From an uncultured Eubacterium sp. (GTDB taxonomy: Bacteria; Bacillota_A; Clostridia; Lachnospirales; Lachnospiraceae): DNA of 18,270 nt. The notes under the pieces were generated by a model. The model saw nothing but the letters and a program-made list of their open reading frames with translations. It had not been told where the DNA came from and did not search any database. The position numbers were made by a program, and so were the translations under genes. Positions within the stretch are counted from its first letter, which is position 1. The number at the start of each line of letters is the position of its first letter. This document shows, one piece after another, positions 7,267 to 14,307 of the stretch. The stretch lies in NCBI GenBank assembly GCA_948560485.1, contig CAOXUF010000008.1:5637-23906 (forward strand), read 5' to 3'.

Positions 7267-7581
7267 CAGTAAAGTTAAGAATCCCAAGAAGAGTTTTTTA
7301 TTATTGCGATTAAGATTGCGGTAGGAAGTAATGATATCTTTTTCTTCTTTGTTGTATTCCTGTTCTGGCTGCCGATATGGGGTACAGTCGGAGAAAAACT
7401 CACCAAGAGTAATATGTAAACCAGCACAGATACGTTCTAAAGTAGTGATAGTAGGCTGATTGTTCTTCTGGAATAGTGAGTTGAGGGAGGAATAGGGTAT
7501 GCCTGATTCTTTTGCGAGTTTATATAAAGACCAGCCACGTTCCTCCATGAGTTCCTTAATTTTTTGTAAGACTTCGTTCAT
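7255..7581 (-). CDS. XRE-family helix-turn-helix transcriptional regulator, 108 aa
   Basis: A Cro/C1-type DNA-binding protein. Residues ~5-60 form the HTH_3 domain: IKELMEERGWSLYKLAKESG, IPYSSLNSLFQKNNQPTITT, LERICAGLHITLGEFF. The C-terminal ~45 residues (EEKDIITSYRNLNRNNKKLF) resemble the short helical tail of small XRE repressors. The ribosome binding site on the minus strand is GAAAGAGGTGG. It is the only non-IS gene on the minus strand and is divergent from the lipoprotein gene, with 215 nt between them. By position it probably regulates itself and/or the lipoprotein gene. CGTTATA (7604-7610) and TATAACG (7680-7686) are candidate operator halves. Confidence 0.93.
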   Translation of the reverse strand: MNEVLQKIKELMEERGWSLYKLAKESGIPYSSLNSLFQKNNQPTITTLERICAGLHITLGEFFSDCTPYRQPEQEYNKEEKDIITSYRNLNRNNKKLFLGFLTLLEKN

Positions 7582-7603
7582 TTTACCACCTCTTTCATTT
7601 TGA

Positions 7604-7686
7604 CGTTATAGATATTTTACAAAGAATACGATGGTTTTATTAGATGAAAGATAGCAAGAAATTATATGACAGATAAAAATATAACG
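7604..7686. promoter_or_regulatory. Candidate operator half-sites between divergent genes
   Basis: CGTTATA (7604-7610) and its exact reverse complement TATAACG (7680-7686) lie 69 bp apart in the XRE/lipoprotein intergenic region. They could be XRE binding sites flanking the regulator's own promoter. In AT-rich DNA a 7-bp match at this distance is weak evidence. Confidence 0.3.
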
Positions 7687-7705
7687 CTTAATTTGAATAA
7701 AGTAG

Positions 7706-7734
7706 TTGATAAACAAGTGATTTAGTGCTATAAT
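7706..7734 (+). promoter_or_regulatory. Sigma-A promoter for the lipoprotein gene
   Basis: TTGATA (7706-7711), a 17-bp spacer and TATAAT (7729-7734), close to perfect consensus. It lies 62 nt upstream of the ATG at 7797 and a strong AAAGGAGAAG ribosome binding site. It is the best promoter in the window. Confidence 0.9.
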
Positions 7735-7796
7735 GGCGTGAATATAGTACGAATAAAAGTAATATTTAAAAGCAATATATCAAAGGAGAAGAAAAG

Positions 7797-9104
7797 ATGA
7801 AGAGAAGGATATTAATTGGGGTATTCCTTGCAACAATGGTAGCGAGTTTAGCTGGCTGTGGTACAAGTAAAGAAACCAAGACAACAAGTACTGAGCCGAC
7901 AACAGTAAAGGAGGAGGAGTCAACAACACAGGTAGTAAAAGATACCGATTACTATATAAACACAGCTTCAGATGAAGAATTGCTATCTAAGAAGCCAGAG
8001 CCGATACAATCGGTGCTTGTAAGTAAGAGGTCTAATAATTCAGAGTATTATATCTGTAATACGAGAATAAAGAGTTTTGCCAGCACAGATAGGTTAGACG
8101 TGGGGAGAGATTATGTATATGATATATTTGTTTTCCCGACAAGTATAGATGGGCATGATATTAAGGGGTTGGACTTTGTAGGAGGCGAGGAAGGTGTAAT
8201 TGAGTGGGTAAATAATAATGATAATTATGAGTATGGAGAAGTCAACGCTCAAGTTGTAGTTATTCCTAGTTCTTTTGAATATTTGTGTACTTCAATATTA
8301 GCAGGGGGTACTACTGGAAACTCTACAGTAAAATTTGAAGAAAAGGGTTCACTTATTCCTGCTAATTTTAATATTAAGAGGATTGTGTTACCAGATACGA
8401 TTAAAAGAATTACTCATTATGCTCAGTTCCCAAATCTTACTAAGATAAACTTACCAGCAAGTTTAGAGGATATAGATGAAAAGGCTTTTAAACTTAGTCC
8501 TAATCTGACCGCCATAGTAGACAAAGATTCATACGCCGAAACATTCTGTAAGGAGCATAACATCAAATTTATATACAGAGAAGATGAAGGAGAGGGTACA
8601 TCTAAGTTGATAGAAGATTCATTACCTGCTTGGAAAAGTGCATATATAGAATATTTCAATAAGTTAGATAATTGTAATTTTTATTCATTTGATTTAGTAG
8701 ATATTAACCTAGATGGTATACCTGAGATTTGCACTGACTACCAACAAGGAGGACAAGGTTTAGTTTATATCAATAAGAATAATGAAGTAAAAGAAATATA
8801 TGATGCAGGATATTGTTCTTATGGTGATAAAGACATAAAAACTCAAAGGTCAGCAATGGAGTATATATCAACCAATATTTATAGATTTGATAAAAAGTCA
8901 CATGATTACATTAATGTTTTTTTAGGAGATTGTTCTATAGATATTAATGGCAATAAAAAGTATAAAATAGGTAATATTGAGTGTTCAGAAGAGGAGTATA
9001 ATTTAAAGGTTGAAAGTAATACTTCAAGCAGTAATCATATAGATGTAGATACTACAAAGTATAAGAAGGATACTTTGATTCAAAAGATAACAGATTATAA
9101 GTGA
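7797..9104 (+). CDS. Lipoprotein with LRR-like segment and Asp-rich calcium-loop-like segment, 435 aa
   Basis: Exported and lipid-anchored: a basic MKRR start, a hydrophobic core, and the lipobox SLAGC with the lipidated Cys at 21. A Thr/Lys/Glu-rich linker (22-50) follows. Residues ~190-260 (IVLPDTIKRITHYAQFPNLT, KINLPASLEDIDEKAF, SYAETFCKEHNIKFIY) look like the BspA-type leucine-rich repeats common on gut Firmicute surfaces. Residues 299-310 (DLVDINLDGIPE) resemble a DxNxDG calcium loop as in dockerin/EF-hand segments, in the C-terminal domain that begins PAWKSAYIEYFNKL. It acts outside the cell on the membrane surface; the ligand is unknown. It has its own promoter, is divergent from an XRE gene, and ends at the hairpin at 9269. 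It is probably accessory cargo. Confidence 0.88.
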   Translation: MKRRILIGVFLATMVASLAGCGTSKETKTTSTEPTTVKEEESTTQVVKDTDYYINTASDEELLSKKPEPIQSVLVSKRSNNSEYYICNTRIKSFASTDRLDVGRDYVYDIFVFPTSIDGHDIKGLDFVGGEEGVIEWVNNNDNYEYGEVNAQVVVIPSSFEYLCTSILAGGTTGNSTVKFEEKGSLIPANFNIKRIVLPDTIKRITHYAQFPNLTKINLPASLEDIDEKAFKLSPNLTAIVDKDSYAETFCKEHNIKFIYREDEGEGTSKLIEDSLPAWKSAYIEYFNKLDNCNFYSFDLVDINLDGIPEICTDYQQGGQGLVYINKNNEVKEIYDAGYCSYGDKDIKTQRSAMEYISTNIYRFDKKSHDYINVFLGDCSIDINGNKKYKIGNIECSEEEYNLKVESNTSSSNHIDVDTTKYKKDTLIQKITDYK

Positions 9105-9426
9105 AAAAGTCTTTAGCTAAGGATTTAAGGAAAAAGTAAAGTTTGTGTACATTAAAGATTAACTTGCAAAAACAAGAGGAAGTCGAGGACTGGCAAGTGA
9201 GTTATAAAGGTATGGATACTTTTGCAGTATAGTCTAACATATAATAAAAGTGAATATATGGTTCGTCAAAAGCACTCATTTGGGGTATTCCTTTATGAGT
9301 GTTTTCTTTTACCAATATATTACTATTTTAATTGATATATAAGTAAATCAGTTAAGAATAATAGTAGTATGCTTCTAAAAGAGACAATTAGAGGAAGTAT
9401 TAAGATAAAAGAAGGAGATGGGTTCT
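9105..9426 (+). other. Noncoding gap with possible structured RNA
   Basis: Besides the terminator at 9269 it holds an imperfect nested hairpin: ACTTGC (9162-9167) pairs with GCAAGT (9193-9198), enclosing AGTC-GAG-GACT (9181-9191). This could be a 3'-UTR structure or a small RNA. No clear promoter for the next gene is seen between 9310 and 9426. Confidence 0.35.
9269..9310 (+). terminator. Terminator hairpin with the GGGGTAT motif in its loop
   Basis: AAAGCACTCAT (9269-9279) pairs with ATGAGTGTTTT (9295-9305), 11 bp with one G-U pair, followed by CTTTT. The 15-nt loop (9280-9294) carries GGGGTAT. It ends the lipoprotein transcript. Confidence 0.8.
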
Positions 9427-10581
9427 ATGAGTTCTTTAGATTATATTGATTTTAGTACATTAATATTCCGCAAAGATTTGGGGGAGTATAACCATTTTAG
9501 GGAATGGTGGGGTAAAAGCTCTGAGTTAAGGAAGAAATTTATCCACCCAGAAGTAGTTGTTAAGGATGGGGTAAGATATATGAATTACAAAGGTAAGCTG
9601 TTGAAGGAATGTGAGGTAGCAAAAGCCTTTGAGAAATCTTTTAAGATTACGAAGTCAAGATTGGAAAGAGGGTATGATATTAAAAAGATTACAAAACAGG
9701 ATGGCTTCTATTATTTAGGCTGTTTTAAGGAAGATGAAGAAAATTGTGAGTTTGCGTATAATGATTTCTATAATGGGGTATCCTCTGAGCCTGTGAAAAG
9801 AATTGTGATGTCGGAAGGGAACACAATCATTGATATGTATGAGAATGGCTCTATTGTACAAGATTTACAGACAGACAGCACATATTATTATTCCAATGAA
9901 GATATAGAGTTTTTTCAGATACTTAGAGAGTTTCCTTTTGACTGGGAGACTGCAGCCATGAGAAATGAGGGGATATTAAAAAGAAAAAAATATATGTATG
10001 ATATTATTGATGGGTTAGAAGAAAATCGTATGTCTGATAATTTCAGGACAGTTGTATATAGCCAGAAGATATTAAACCAGTTTAAGTTAGGATATACAGT
10101 TAGTGAGAAGAAGCTGGATACAGGCAGATGTGATTTTCGAGTTTGTATTTGGTATTTTGGGAATGGGTGTGGTAAAAGACATTATACTGATGGAAGACAT
10201 TGTGATAATGAGGTGGAGGCGGTATGCGAAGCGTATAAGATAGAGCAGTCTGCCACAGGTTCTGACAGTCAGTATCTATTTAATCCAATATATTTCCATA
10301 GAAACCAAAAACATCTATTAGAACAGTACATCAAAGGTGAGTTAACAGAGCTTGGGTTAATAAGGGAAACTTTAGCTGATACAGCAAAAAATCCTTTACT
10401 TATACTCCGTTATAACCTGATAGATGCCTGTAGAAAGTATTGTGTTAAGATTTCTCCATTCAGTTTAAATGAAGAAGGCTATATGGTAAATTTTAATGGA
10501 ACAAGGTATTCTGATTTGGCTAAGAAGTATGTTGAAGGAGAATTATCAAGGGAAGAGATTGAAAATCAGTGTATTTTATAG
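9427..10581 (+). CDS. Unknown soluble protein, 384 aa
   Basis: The ATG at 9427 is chosen because GAAGGAG lies 9 nt upstream; the ATG at 9418 directly abuts that site. No signal peptide or membrane segment is visible. The N-terminal part (MSSLDYIDFSTLIFRKDLGE, HPEVVVKDGVRYMNYKGKLL) is followed by a Tyr/Asp-rich middle. A Cys/His-containing block at about 225-265 (RCDFRVCIWYFGNGCGKRHY, DGRHCDNEVEAVCEAY) could bind metal or form a Cys-rich patch. The C-terminal third is helical (LLEQYIKGELTELGLIRETL) and ends YVEGELSREEIENQ. It carries three GGGGTA motifs in ~270 nt (9509, 9568, 9775). I do not recognise the family. It is followed by an AGGGTAT motif, and the next genes have their own promoter candidates. 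Confidence 0.8.
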   Translation: MSSLDYIDFSTLIFRKDLGEYNHFREWWGKSSELRKKFIHPEVVVKDGVRYMNYKGKLLKECEVAKAFEKSFKITKSRLERGYDIKKITKQDGFYYLGCFKEDEENCEFAYNDFYNGVSSEPVKRIVMSEGNTIIDMYENGSIVQDLQTDSTYYYSNEDIEFFQILREFPFDWETAAMRNEGILKRKKYMYDIIDGLEENRMSDNFRTVVYSQKILNQFKLGYTVSEKKLDTGRCDFRVCIWYFGNGCGKRHYTDGRHCDNEVEAVCEAYKIEQSATGSDSQYLFNPIYFHRNQKHLLEQYIKGELTELGLIRETLADTAKNPLLILRYNLIDACRKYCVKISPFSLNEEGYMVNFNGTRYSDLAKKYVEGELSREEIENQCIL

Positions 10582-10637
10582 ATTCAAGATTTGATTTTCA
10601 ATAATTTTAGGGTATCAAATAAGATATTTTTATCGAG

Positions 10638-10695
10638 TTGTAAAAATTGTTCTGAAGATATATAAGTTGTAAAGAGATGAGTTTTATGGTATCAT
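10638..10695 (+). promoter_or_regulatory. Two tandem promoter candidates
   Basis: TTGTAA (10638-10643), 17 bp, TATAAG (10661-10666); and TTGTAA (10667-10672), 17 bp, TATCAT (10690-10695). The two are offset by exactly 29 bp. Either could drive the gene pair at 10733 and 10974. Confidence 0.55.
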
Positions 10696-10732
10696 AGATA
10701 CTGAGAAGATAGACTTTAAGGAGGTTTTTATT

Positions 10733-10984
10733 ATGGGTGGTAAGTTGAAATTAGAAGATTTAAATATTGGCATGAAAGTGAAAGTATCTGATTTAAGCAG
10801 TATATCAAACACATATATCTTGCTAAGAGAAACAGAAGTAGAAGAGGGCGAGGTGTTAGGGTTAATTGATAGTATACTGTTTTCACCGACTAAAGATGCA
10901 CAAGAAAAAGTTTCTTCAGGAAAGGTTTATTGTGTGTATAATGATAAAATTGATGTAGAGGGAGATATTTACTATGAAGAATAA
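10733..10984 (+). CDS. Small acidic protein of unknown function, 83 aa
   Basis: A strong ribosome binding site (AAGGAGG) precedes the ATG. The product begins MGGKLKLEDLNIGMKVKVSD and continues with LSSISNTYILLRETEVEEGE and VLGLIDSILF. LNIGMKVKVSDLSSI resembles the opening of small beta-barrel proteins in which 'L..GM.V.V..L' begins a barrel, so a small SH3- or OB-like fold is possible but unproven. It overlaps the protease-like gene by 11 nt, implying translational coupling and perhaps a shared role, for example as partner, substrate or inhibitor. No family is recognised. Confidence 0.78.
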   Translation: MGGKLKLEDLNIGMKVKVSDLSSISNTYILLRETEVEEGEVLGLIDSILFSPTKDAQEKVSSGKVYCVYNDKIDVEGDIYYEE

Positions 10985-11621
10985 TTATATACTTTGTAAG
11001 ATGAAAAATAACTGCCTCACAGTCAAATTAGATACTGAGTTGCCTCTCCATGCAAGGAGCATTAATGCTTTAGCTAAAATTGATACTGGCTGTGGTAAAA
11101 CGAGTATCCCTTTAGCCAGTAAGAAATTTATGATAGATGAGGATACTTTGTTTCAGTTTAAGAAGAGTGCTATTGATAATGGTTTATCAGCAAGATTAAG
11201 TTTTGGGGTGTCTGATAATTATAGTGTCAAATACAGAGAGAAAGAGTTATTTGATAATGGAGATTTTTTAAAGTGTAATGCTGTAAATTTTCAGCATAAT
11301 GTACCTTATTTTTCTATAAATGATTATATTTTATCTGATGTTGGAAGTGTAATGGTAAGTTATAATAGAGAGAATAATATACTAATAGGTATGGATATTT
11401 TATCTCAGCTTGATTTTCATTGTGGATATAGCAAGGTTTTAAATAATTACATATTTATTGGGGTATTGAGGACACAAGAAGATAAGTCAGATTATTATAA
11501 AGCCTTAGAGGAGTATTTTGGGGTTTTAAGCAATATGAATGAGAATTTTTTAAATAGTGAAGCTGTTAAAAATGGGGTGGCAGGATTTTTTGATTGGCTA
11601 AAAAATAAGCATAAGAATTAA
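10974..11621 (+). CDS. Retropepsin-like aspartic protease family protein, 215 aa
   Basis: ALAKIDTGCGKTSIPLA carries the catalytic D-T-G triad (Asp37) in the usual hydrophobic-hydrophobic-DTG setting, followed by the Ser/Thr-Ile element. About 100 residues later NILIGMDILSQLDFHCG (135-151) matches the LIGMDhL signature near the end of retropepsin-type domains. Such proteins carry one DTG per chain and work as dimers. The total is longer than the ~100-residue core; the extra C-terminal ~60 residues (YYKALEEYFGVLSNMNENFL, GFFDWLKNKHKN) are helical. No signal peptide is seen, so it is cytoplasmic. It is coupled to the 83-residue gene upstream and ended by a terminator at 11633. Substrate unknown. 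The family call rests on two motifs. Confidence 0.78.
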   Translation: MKNNYILCKMKNNCLTVKLDTELPLHARSINALAKIDTGCGKTSIPLASKKFMIDEDTLFQFKKSAIDNGLSARLSFGVSDNYSVKYREKELFDNGDFLKCNAVNFQHNVPYFSINDYILSDVGSVMVSYNRENNILIGMDILSQLDFHCGYSKVLNNYIFIGVLRTQEDKSDYYKALEEYFGVLSNMNENFLNSEAVKNGVAGFFDWLKNKHKN

Positions 11622-11632
11622 GTTGTATTTTG

Positions 11633-11659
11633 GGGTACACTGAGTGTACTCTCTTTTTT
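11633..11659 (+). terminator. Terminator built from the GGGGTA motif
   Basis: GGGTACA pairs with TGTACTC (7 bp, one G-U pair) around the loop CTGAG, then TCTTTTTT. The GGGGTAC motif supplies the 5' arm. The stem begins only 12 nt after the stop of the protease-like gene. Confidence 0.75.
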
Positions 11660-12018
11660 CTCAGGTACTTTTTATTTTATTAAGACTGATAGTGTATAGG
11701 GCTTATTTCCTGCGTTTTCTTTGATTTTTCCCAATATATCAAAAATAGGCTGTTTGATTTATAAATAAAGTGTATGACAGTGCCTGTTTTGTATGGAAGA
11801 TTTTTGGTAAGATAGCCTTTCATGGTATTTTGAGTTTTTATAGAAAATATTGAGTTTTTAGTACTGGCTTACAGTTCTTTATCCAGTTACAAATGGGGTA
11901 TGTCGATTTGAGTTGTAGTATTGATTTAAGTATCTAACCTATTGTAAGATAAACTGGAATTGATTTATTGATTTGATATATTTTTACTTGTTTTAACAAA
12001 TATAATTTTGTTGTGATA
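11660..12018 (+). other. AT-rich noncoding stretch, left part
   Basis: No supported gene. It includes GGGGTAT at 11895 and many TTTGAT/TTTGAG words that prefigure the repeat array. TCAGGTACTTTTT occurs at 11661-11673 and again at 12047-12059, an exact 13-bp direct repeat 386 bp apart; the second copy sits at the -10 of the promoter at 12019. Confidence 0.5.
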
Positions 12019-12047
12019 TTGACATAGAGTGCTTAATATTAGATTAT
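12019..12047 (+). promoter_or_regulatory. Promoter candidate leading into the repeat array
   Basis: TTGACA (12019-12024, perfect -35), a 17-bp spacer and GATTAT (12042-12047). Transcription would begin near 12054 and enter the 21-bp repeat array. No gene with a ribosome binding site follows for more than 1.5 kb. Confidence 0.6.
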
Positions 12048-12081
12048 CAGGTACTTTTTTTAATGTAGCTAAGGTTTGTTA

Positions 12082-12562
12082 AAATCGTTTCAATAGAAAC
12101 TTGTAATCACTTTGATACATGTTATAAATCGTTTTAATGTAAACTGATGGTTGGTTTAACTTGTGCAACTATCATCTTGATGTATGCAACCGTTGATTTA
12201 AGAAAACCAACTATCATGTTGACTTATGCAAGCATTGATTTAAGAAAATCAACTATCATGTTGACTTATGCAAGCATCGATTTAAGAAAACCAACTATCA
12301 TGTTGACTTATGCAAGCATCGATTTAAGAAAATCAACCATCGTTTCAACTTGTGCAATTAGTGTTTTGATGTATGTAACTACCATTTTGACTAGTGCAAC
12401 TGTCGATTGAATATAACCAACTATCAATTTGAGAAAATCAACTTTTATTTTAATATGAACAAGCATTGATTCAATATTCAATAGTAGTGTCTTGATAATA
12501 TATAATCGATTTGAGAAAACCAACTATTGATTTAACATGAACTGCAAATTGTTATAATAGAG
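12082..12562. repeat. Degenerate 21-bp tandem repeat array, about 22 units
   Basis: Unit starts fall every 21 bp, for example 12166, 12187, 12208, 12229, 12250, 12271, 12292, 12313, 12334, 12355, 12376, 12397, 12418, 12439 and 12460, with one short 19-nt unit at 12502 and decayed units on both sides. The core (12208-12333) is a near-perfect 42-bp dimer repeated three times. Units begin CAAC or CAAG and carry TTGA or TTTA about 11 nt in; some form a CAAC-N6-GTTG dyad. The 21-bp spacing puts every unit on the same DNA face, as in plasmid iterons or partition centromeres. Both strands happen to be open, encoding heptads such as TIMLTYASIDLRK, but there is no ribosome binding site. Confidence 0.88.
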
Positions 12563-12951
12563 AAAATTGTATTGACAAAAGCTAGGAATTGATTTCATAT
12601 GAATTTGCTATTTTAATAAATAGAAAATATCCTCTTGATATAAAAATTTATTGTTTTAACCTTAACCTTTTAATTTCAGTTTTGAGTAAATCGTTTCAAG
12701 AAATTCTTTCCTTAATTTCATCTGTATTGTATGTGTTACAAAAATGATATATTTATTGATTGTTTCAGTAACTTTAAAGTATAAGGACAAAAATAAAGAG
12801 ATTATCTTTTGCATTGAGTAAGATTTGTATTTTTGGTTTGAGTTTTTATTGTAAGGTGAAAATTTTTAGTTCCATATTTACTTTTTAAAATTTTTTATAA
12901 GTGACATGGTATTTTTAGGGTATTACCTTAGTAATGAAAAGTAAGTAACAA

Positions 12952-12990
12952 AAAGTCACTAAAAACTCTATGTGGCTTTGCTCTTTTTTT
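12952..12990 (+). terminator. Terminator with no gene upstream
   Basis: AAAGTCAC (12952-12959) pairs with GTGGCTTT (12972-12979), 8 bp with one G-U pair, then GCTCTTTTTTT. The nearest upstream gene ends at 11621 and has its own terminator, so this one may end a noncoding transcript started at 12019-12047. Confidence 0.72.
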
Positions 12991-13065
12991 GAAATGCCTA
13001 TTTTCAGGGCAAAATTCCTAGAAATTGTAAAAGAATGAAATTGTAATCATAAAATCTTTTCTTTC

Positions 13066-13086
13066 TGTCACTCTTAGTGAGTGACA
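13066..13086. other. Perfect 8-bp hairpin
   Basis: TGTCACTC (13066-13073) and GAGTGACA (13079-13086) flank the loop TTAGT. No T run follows, so it is not a standard terminator. It could be a protein-binding dyad, a single-strand origin structure or an RNA element. Confidence 0.5.
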
Positions 13087-13554
13087 ATTCTAAAGTTCTT
13101 CTTAAAGTCATTTGATTTGAGTTTGCTTTTCCAAAGTAATATGAATTTATTTATCCATATTTCAGATGAATTGATATGTAAAATTACTTGTTTTGATATT
13201 TTTGTTAATCGTTATGAGTAGTATTTTTGTTGCTGTAAGTTGAGATAGCAGCATTTGATAAAGAATAAAAATATGTAGTTTATAAGGAATACATTTACAT
13301 AGAAGAAACCCTCTTTTTAAATGCGATATAAAGCACAACCACCAAACAATCTATAAAAGATTTGTATAGTTTAGCTACTGGTATCTTTTTGAAATCAGAG
13401 TTATAGTACAGCAACGTCAAAGAATTCGTATATTGTGTAAATCTAGTCGGAACTTTGTATCAGGCTCATACAGGCAGTTTACCTGTTTGATGGCAGATAC
13501 TTTGGGGTGCTTGAAAATAAGGCGATACAGGGGCTACAGCGGTGTCATAGAAAA

Positions 13555-13660
13555 AGTCGAATAATATATATTAATCGACCTATGGCTTAAAATCGGGCTT
13601 TCTGGGATAGCAGTATCAAAACAATCAATAAATACGACCTTTTTGGCGAGATTATACGAC
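13555..13660. promoter_or_regulatory. Cluster of four CGAC boxes upstream of the recombinase gene
   Basis: Four copies of a box of the form (A/T)TTA(T/A)CGAC(C/T)T(T/A)T lie within 106 bp of each other. One is on the minus strand (CGAC complement at 13556-13559). Three are on the plus strand, with CGAC at 13576-13579, 13635-13638 and 13657-13660. The first two face each other as a 24-bp near-palindrome (13556-13579) with an all-A/T centre of 14 bp. The last two are direct repeats 22 bp apart and end 5 nt before the ribosome binding site. The layout suits core and accessory binding sites of the adjacent tyrosine recombinase, or an autoregulatory operator. Confidence 0.6.
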
Positions 13661-13680
13661 TTTTGGAAAGGAGGCTTTTT

Positions 13681-14265
13681 ATGAATAAGAAATGTGTAGC
13701 ATTGACAGAAGAACAGTATAAAGAAAGTATTTCTCTGATTCGCAGTGGTTTTAAGCTGGATGGGGTATCCATAAGACCAAACCCACGTATTGCAGCGGTG
13801 TTAGTTTTACAGGCATGTCTTGGTCTGCGGTTAGGAGATACATTACAGCTTAAGATGAACAGCTTTATCAAGGATGGAAACCGATGGAGGCTGGATATCA
13901 AAGAGCAGAAGACAAAGAAGATAAGGTCATTTACTGTTCCTGTTGAAGTATACAGTTTTGTCCAGCAGTATGCTTATGACTTTCATATTGAGAAAAATGC
14001 CAGATTATTTGCAGTTGGCGAGCGTCAGGTAGAGCGTTACCTGAATTTTGTGTTTAACAAGATGGAACTTCCATTGAGAAATTATGGCTCACACAGTTAT
14101 AGAAAATATTTCAGTGTAAAAGTGTATATTGAGAGTGATTACAATATTGAATTAGTAAGGATTCTACTCCAACATTCCAATGTTTCAGTGACACAGCGTT
14201 ATTTGAATATTGGCTCAAAGCAGATTGAGGAGGCACTGGCTTTAACAGCAGGAAGTTTAATGTAA
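13681..14265 (+). CDS. Small tyrosine recombinase, catalytic domain only, 194 aa
   Basis: The full catalytic set is present: Arg50 (ACLGLRLGD), Lys at 77-79 (KEQKTKK), His138 and Arg141 (GSHSYRKYF), His165 (LLQHSNVS) and nucleophile Tyr174 (TQRYLNIG). It is only 194 residues long and lacks the N-terminal core-binding (SAM-like) domain of XerC/D and phage integrases, as do the FimB/FimE inversion-type enzymes. The ATG at 13681 follows GGAAAGGAGG; a TTG at 13663 lies within or before that site and is rejected. The gene probably heads an operon with the next three genes. It is different in kind from the integrase at 16759, so it may serve plasmid resolution, inversion or gene shuffling. Site: probably the CGAC boxes just upstream, by inference. 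Confidence 0.9.
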   Translation: MNKKCVALTEEQYKESISLIRSGFKLDGVSIRPNPRIAAVLVLQACLGLRLGDTLQLKMNSFIKDGNRWRLDIKEQKTKKIRSFTVPVEVYSFVQQYAYDFHIEKNARLFAVGERQVERYLNFVFNKMELPLRNYGSHSYRKYFSVKVYIESDYNIELVRILLQHSNVSVTQRYLNIGSKQIEEALALTAGSLM

Positions 14266-14307
14266 GATGTGTGATAAAGTGTTCCAGAATAAAGAAGGGA
14301 GAAAGTT

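Larger units (their letters stand above)
12563..13554 (+). other. AT-rich noncoding stretch between repeat array and recombinase
   Basis: No supported gene in about 1 kb. It contains fading 21-bp-spaced TTGA/TTTA words to about 12660, an AGGGTAT motif at 12917, a terminator at 12952, a perfect hairpin at 13066, and a weak terminator-like pairing AAAAGAT (13355-13361) / ATCTTTT (13383-13389). The composition becomes less AT-rich from about 13400 toward the recombinase gene. Such a stretch next to an iteron-like array could be an origin or centromere region; that is inference. Confidence 0.5.

Noticed and set aside
1335..11638. Gap motifs as integron-type attC sites making a gene-cassette array
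   Set aside because: The motif also occurs inside genes, copies lack the paired imperfect arms of attC, and no IntI-type enzyme is visible. The idea was tempting because gaps carry about one copy each.
12147..12410. Open frame with heptad peptide repeats (TIMLTYASIDLRK-type) in the repeat array
   Set aside because: No ribosome binding site; both strands are open because 21 bp is a multiple of three; the repeats decay outside the frame in a way that follows spacing and not coding.
12308..12523. Minus-strand open frame over the repeat array
   Set aside because: By-product of the 21-bp periodicity; no ribosome binding site.
12082..12562. CRISPR array
   Set aside because: Units are contiguous with no unique spacers, period is only 21 bp, and no cas gene is present.
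13587..13901. Minus-strand frame opposite the recombinase start
   Set aside because: Shadow of the recombinase gene, which has an intact catalytic set and ribosome binding site.
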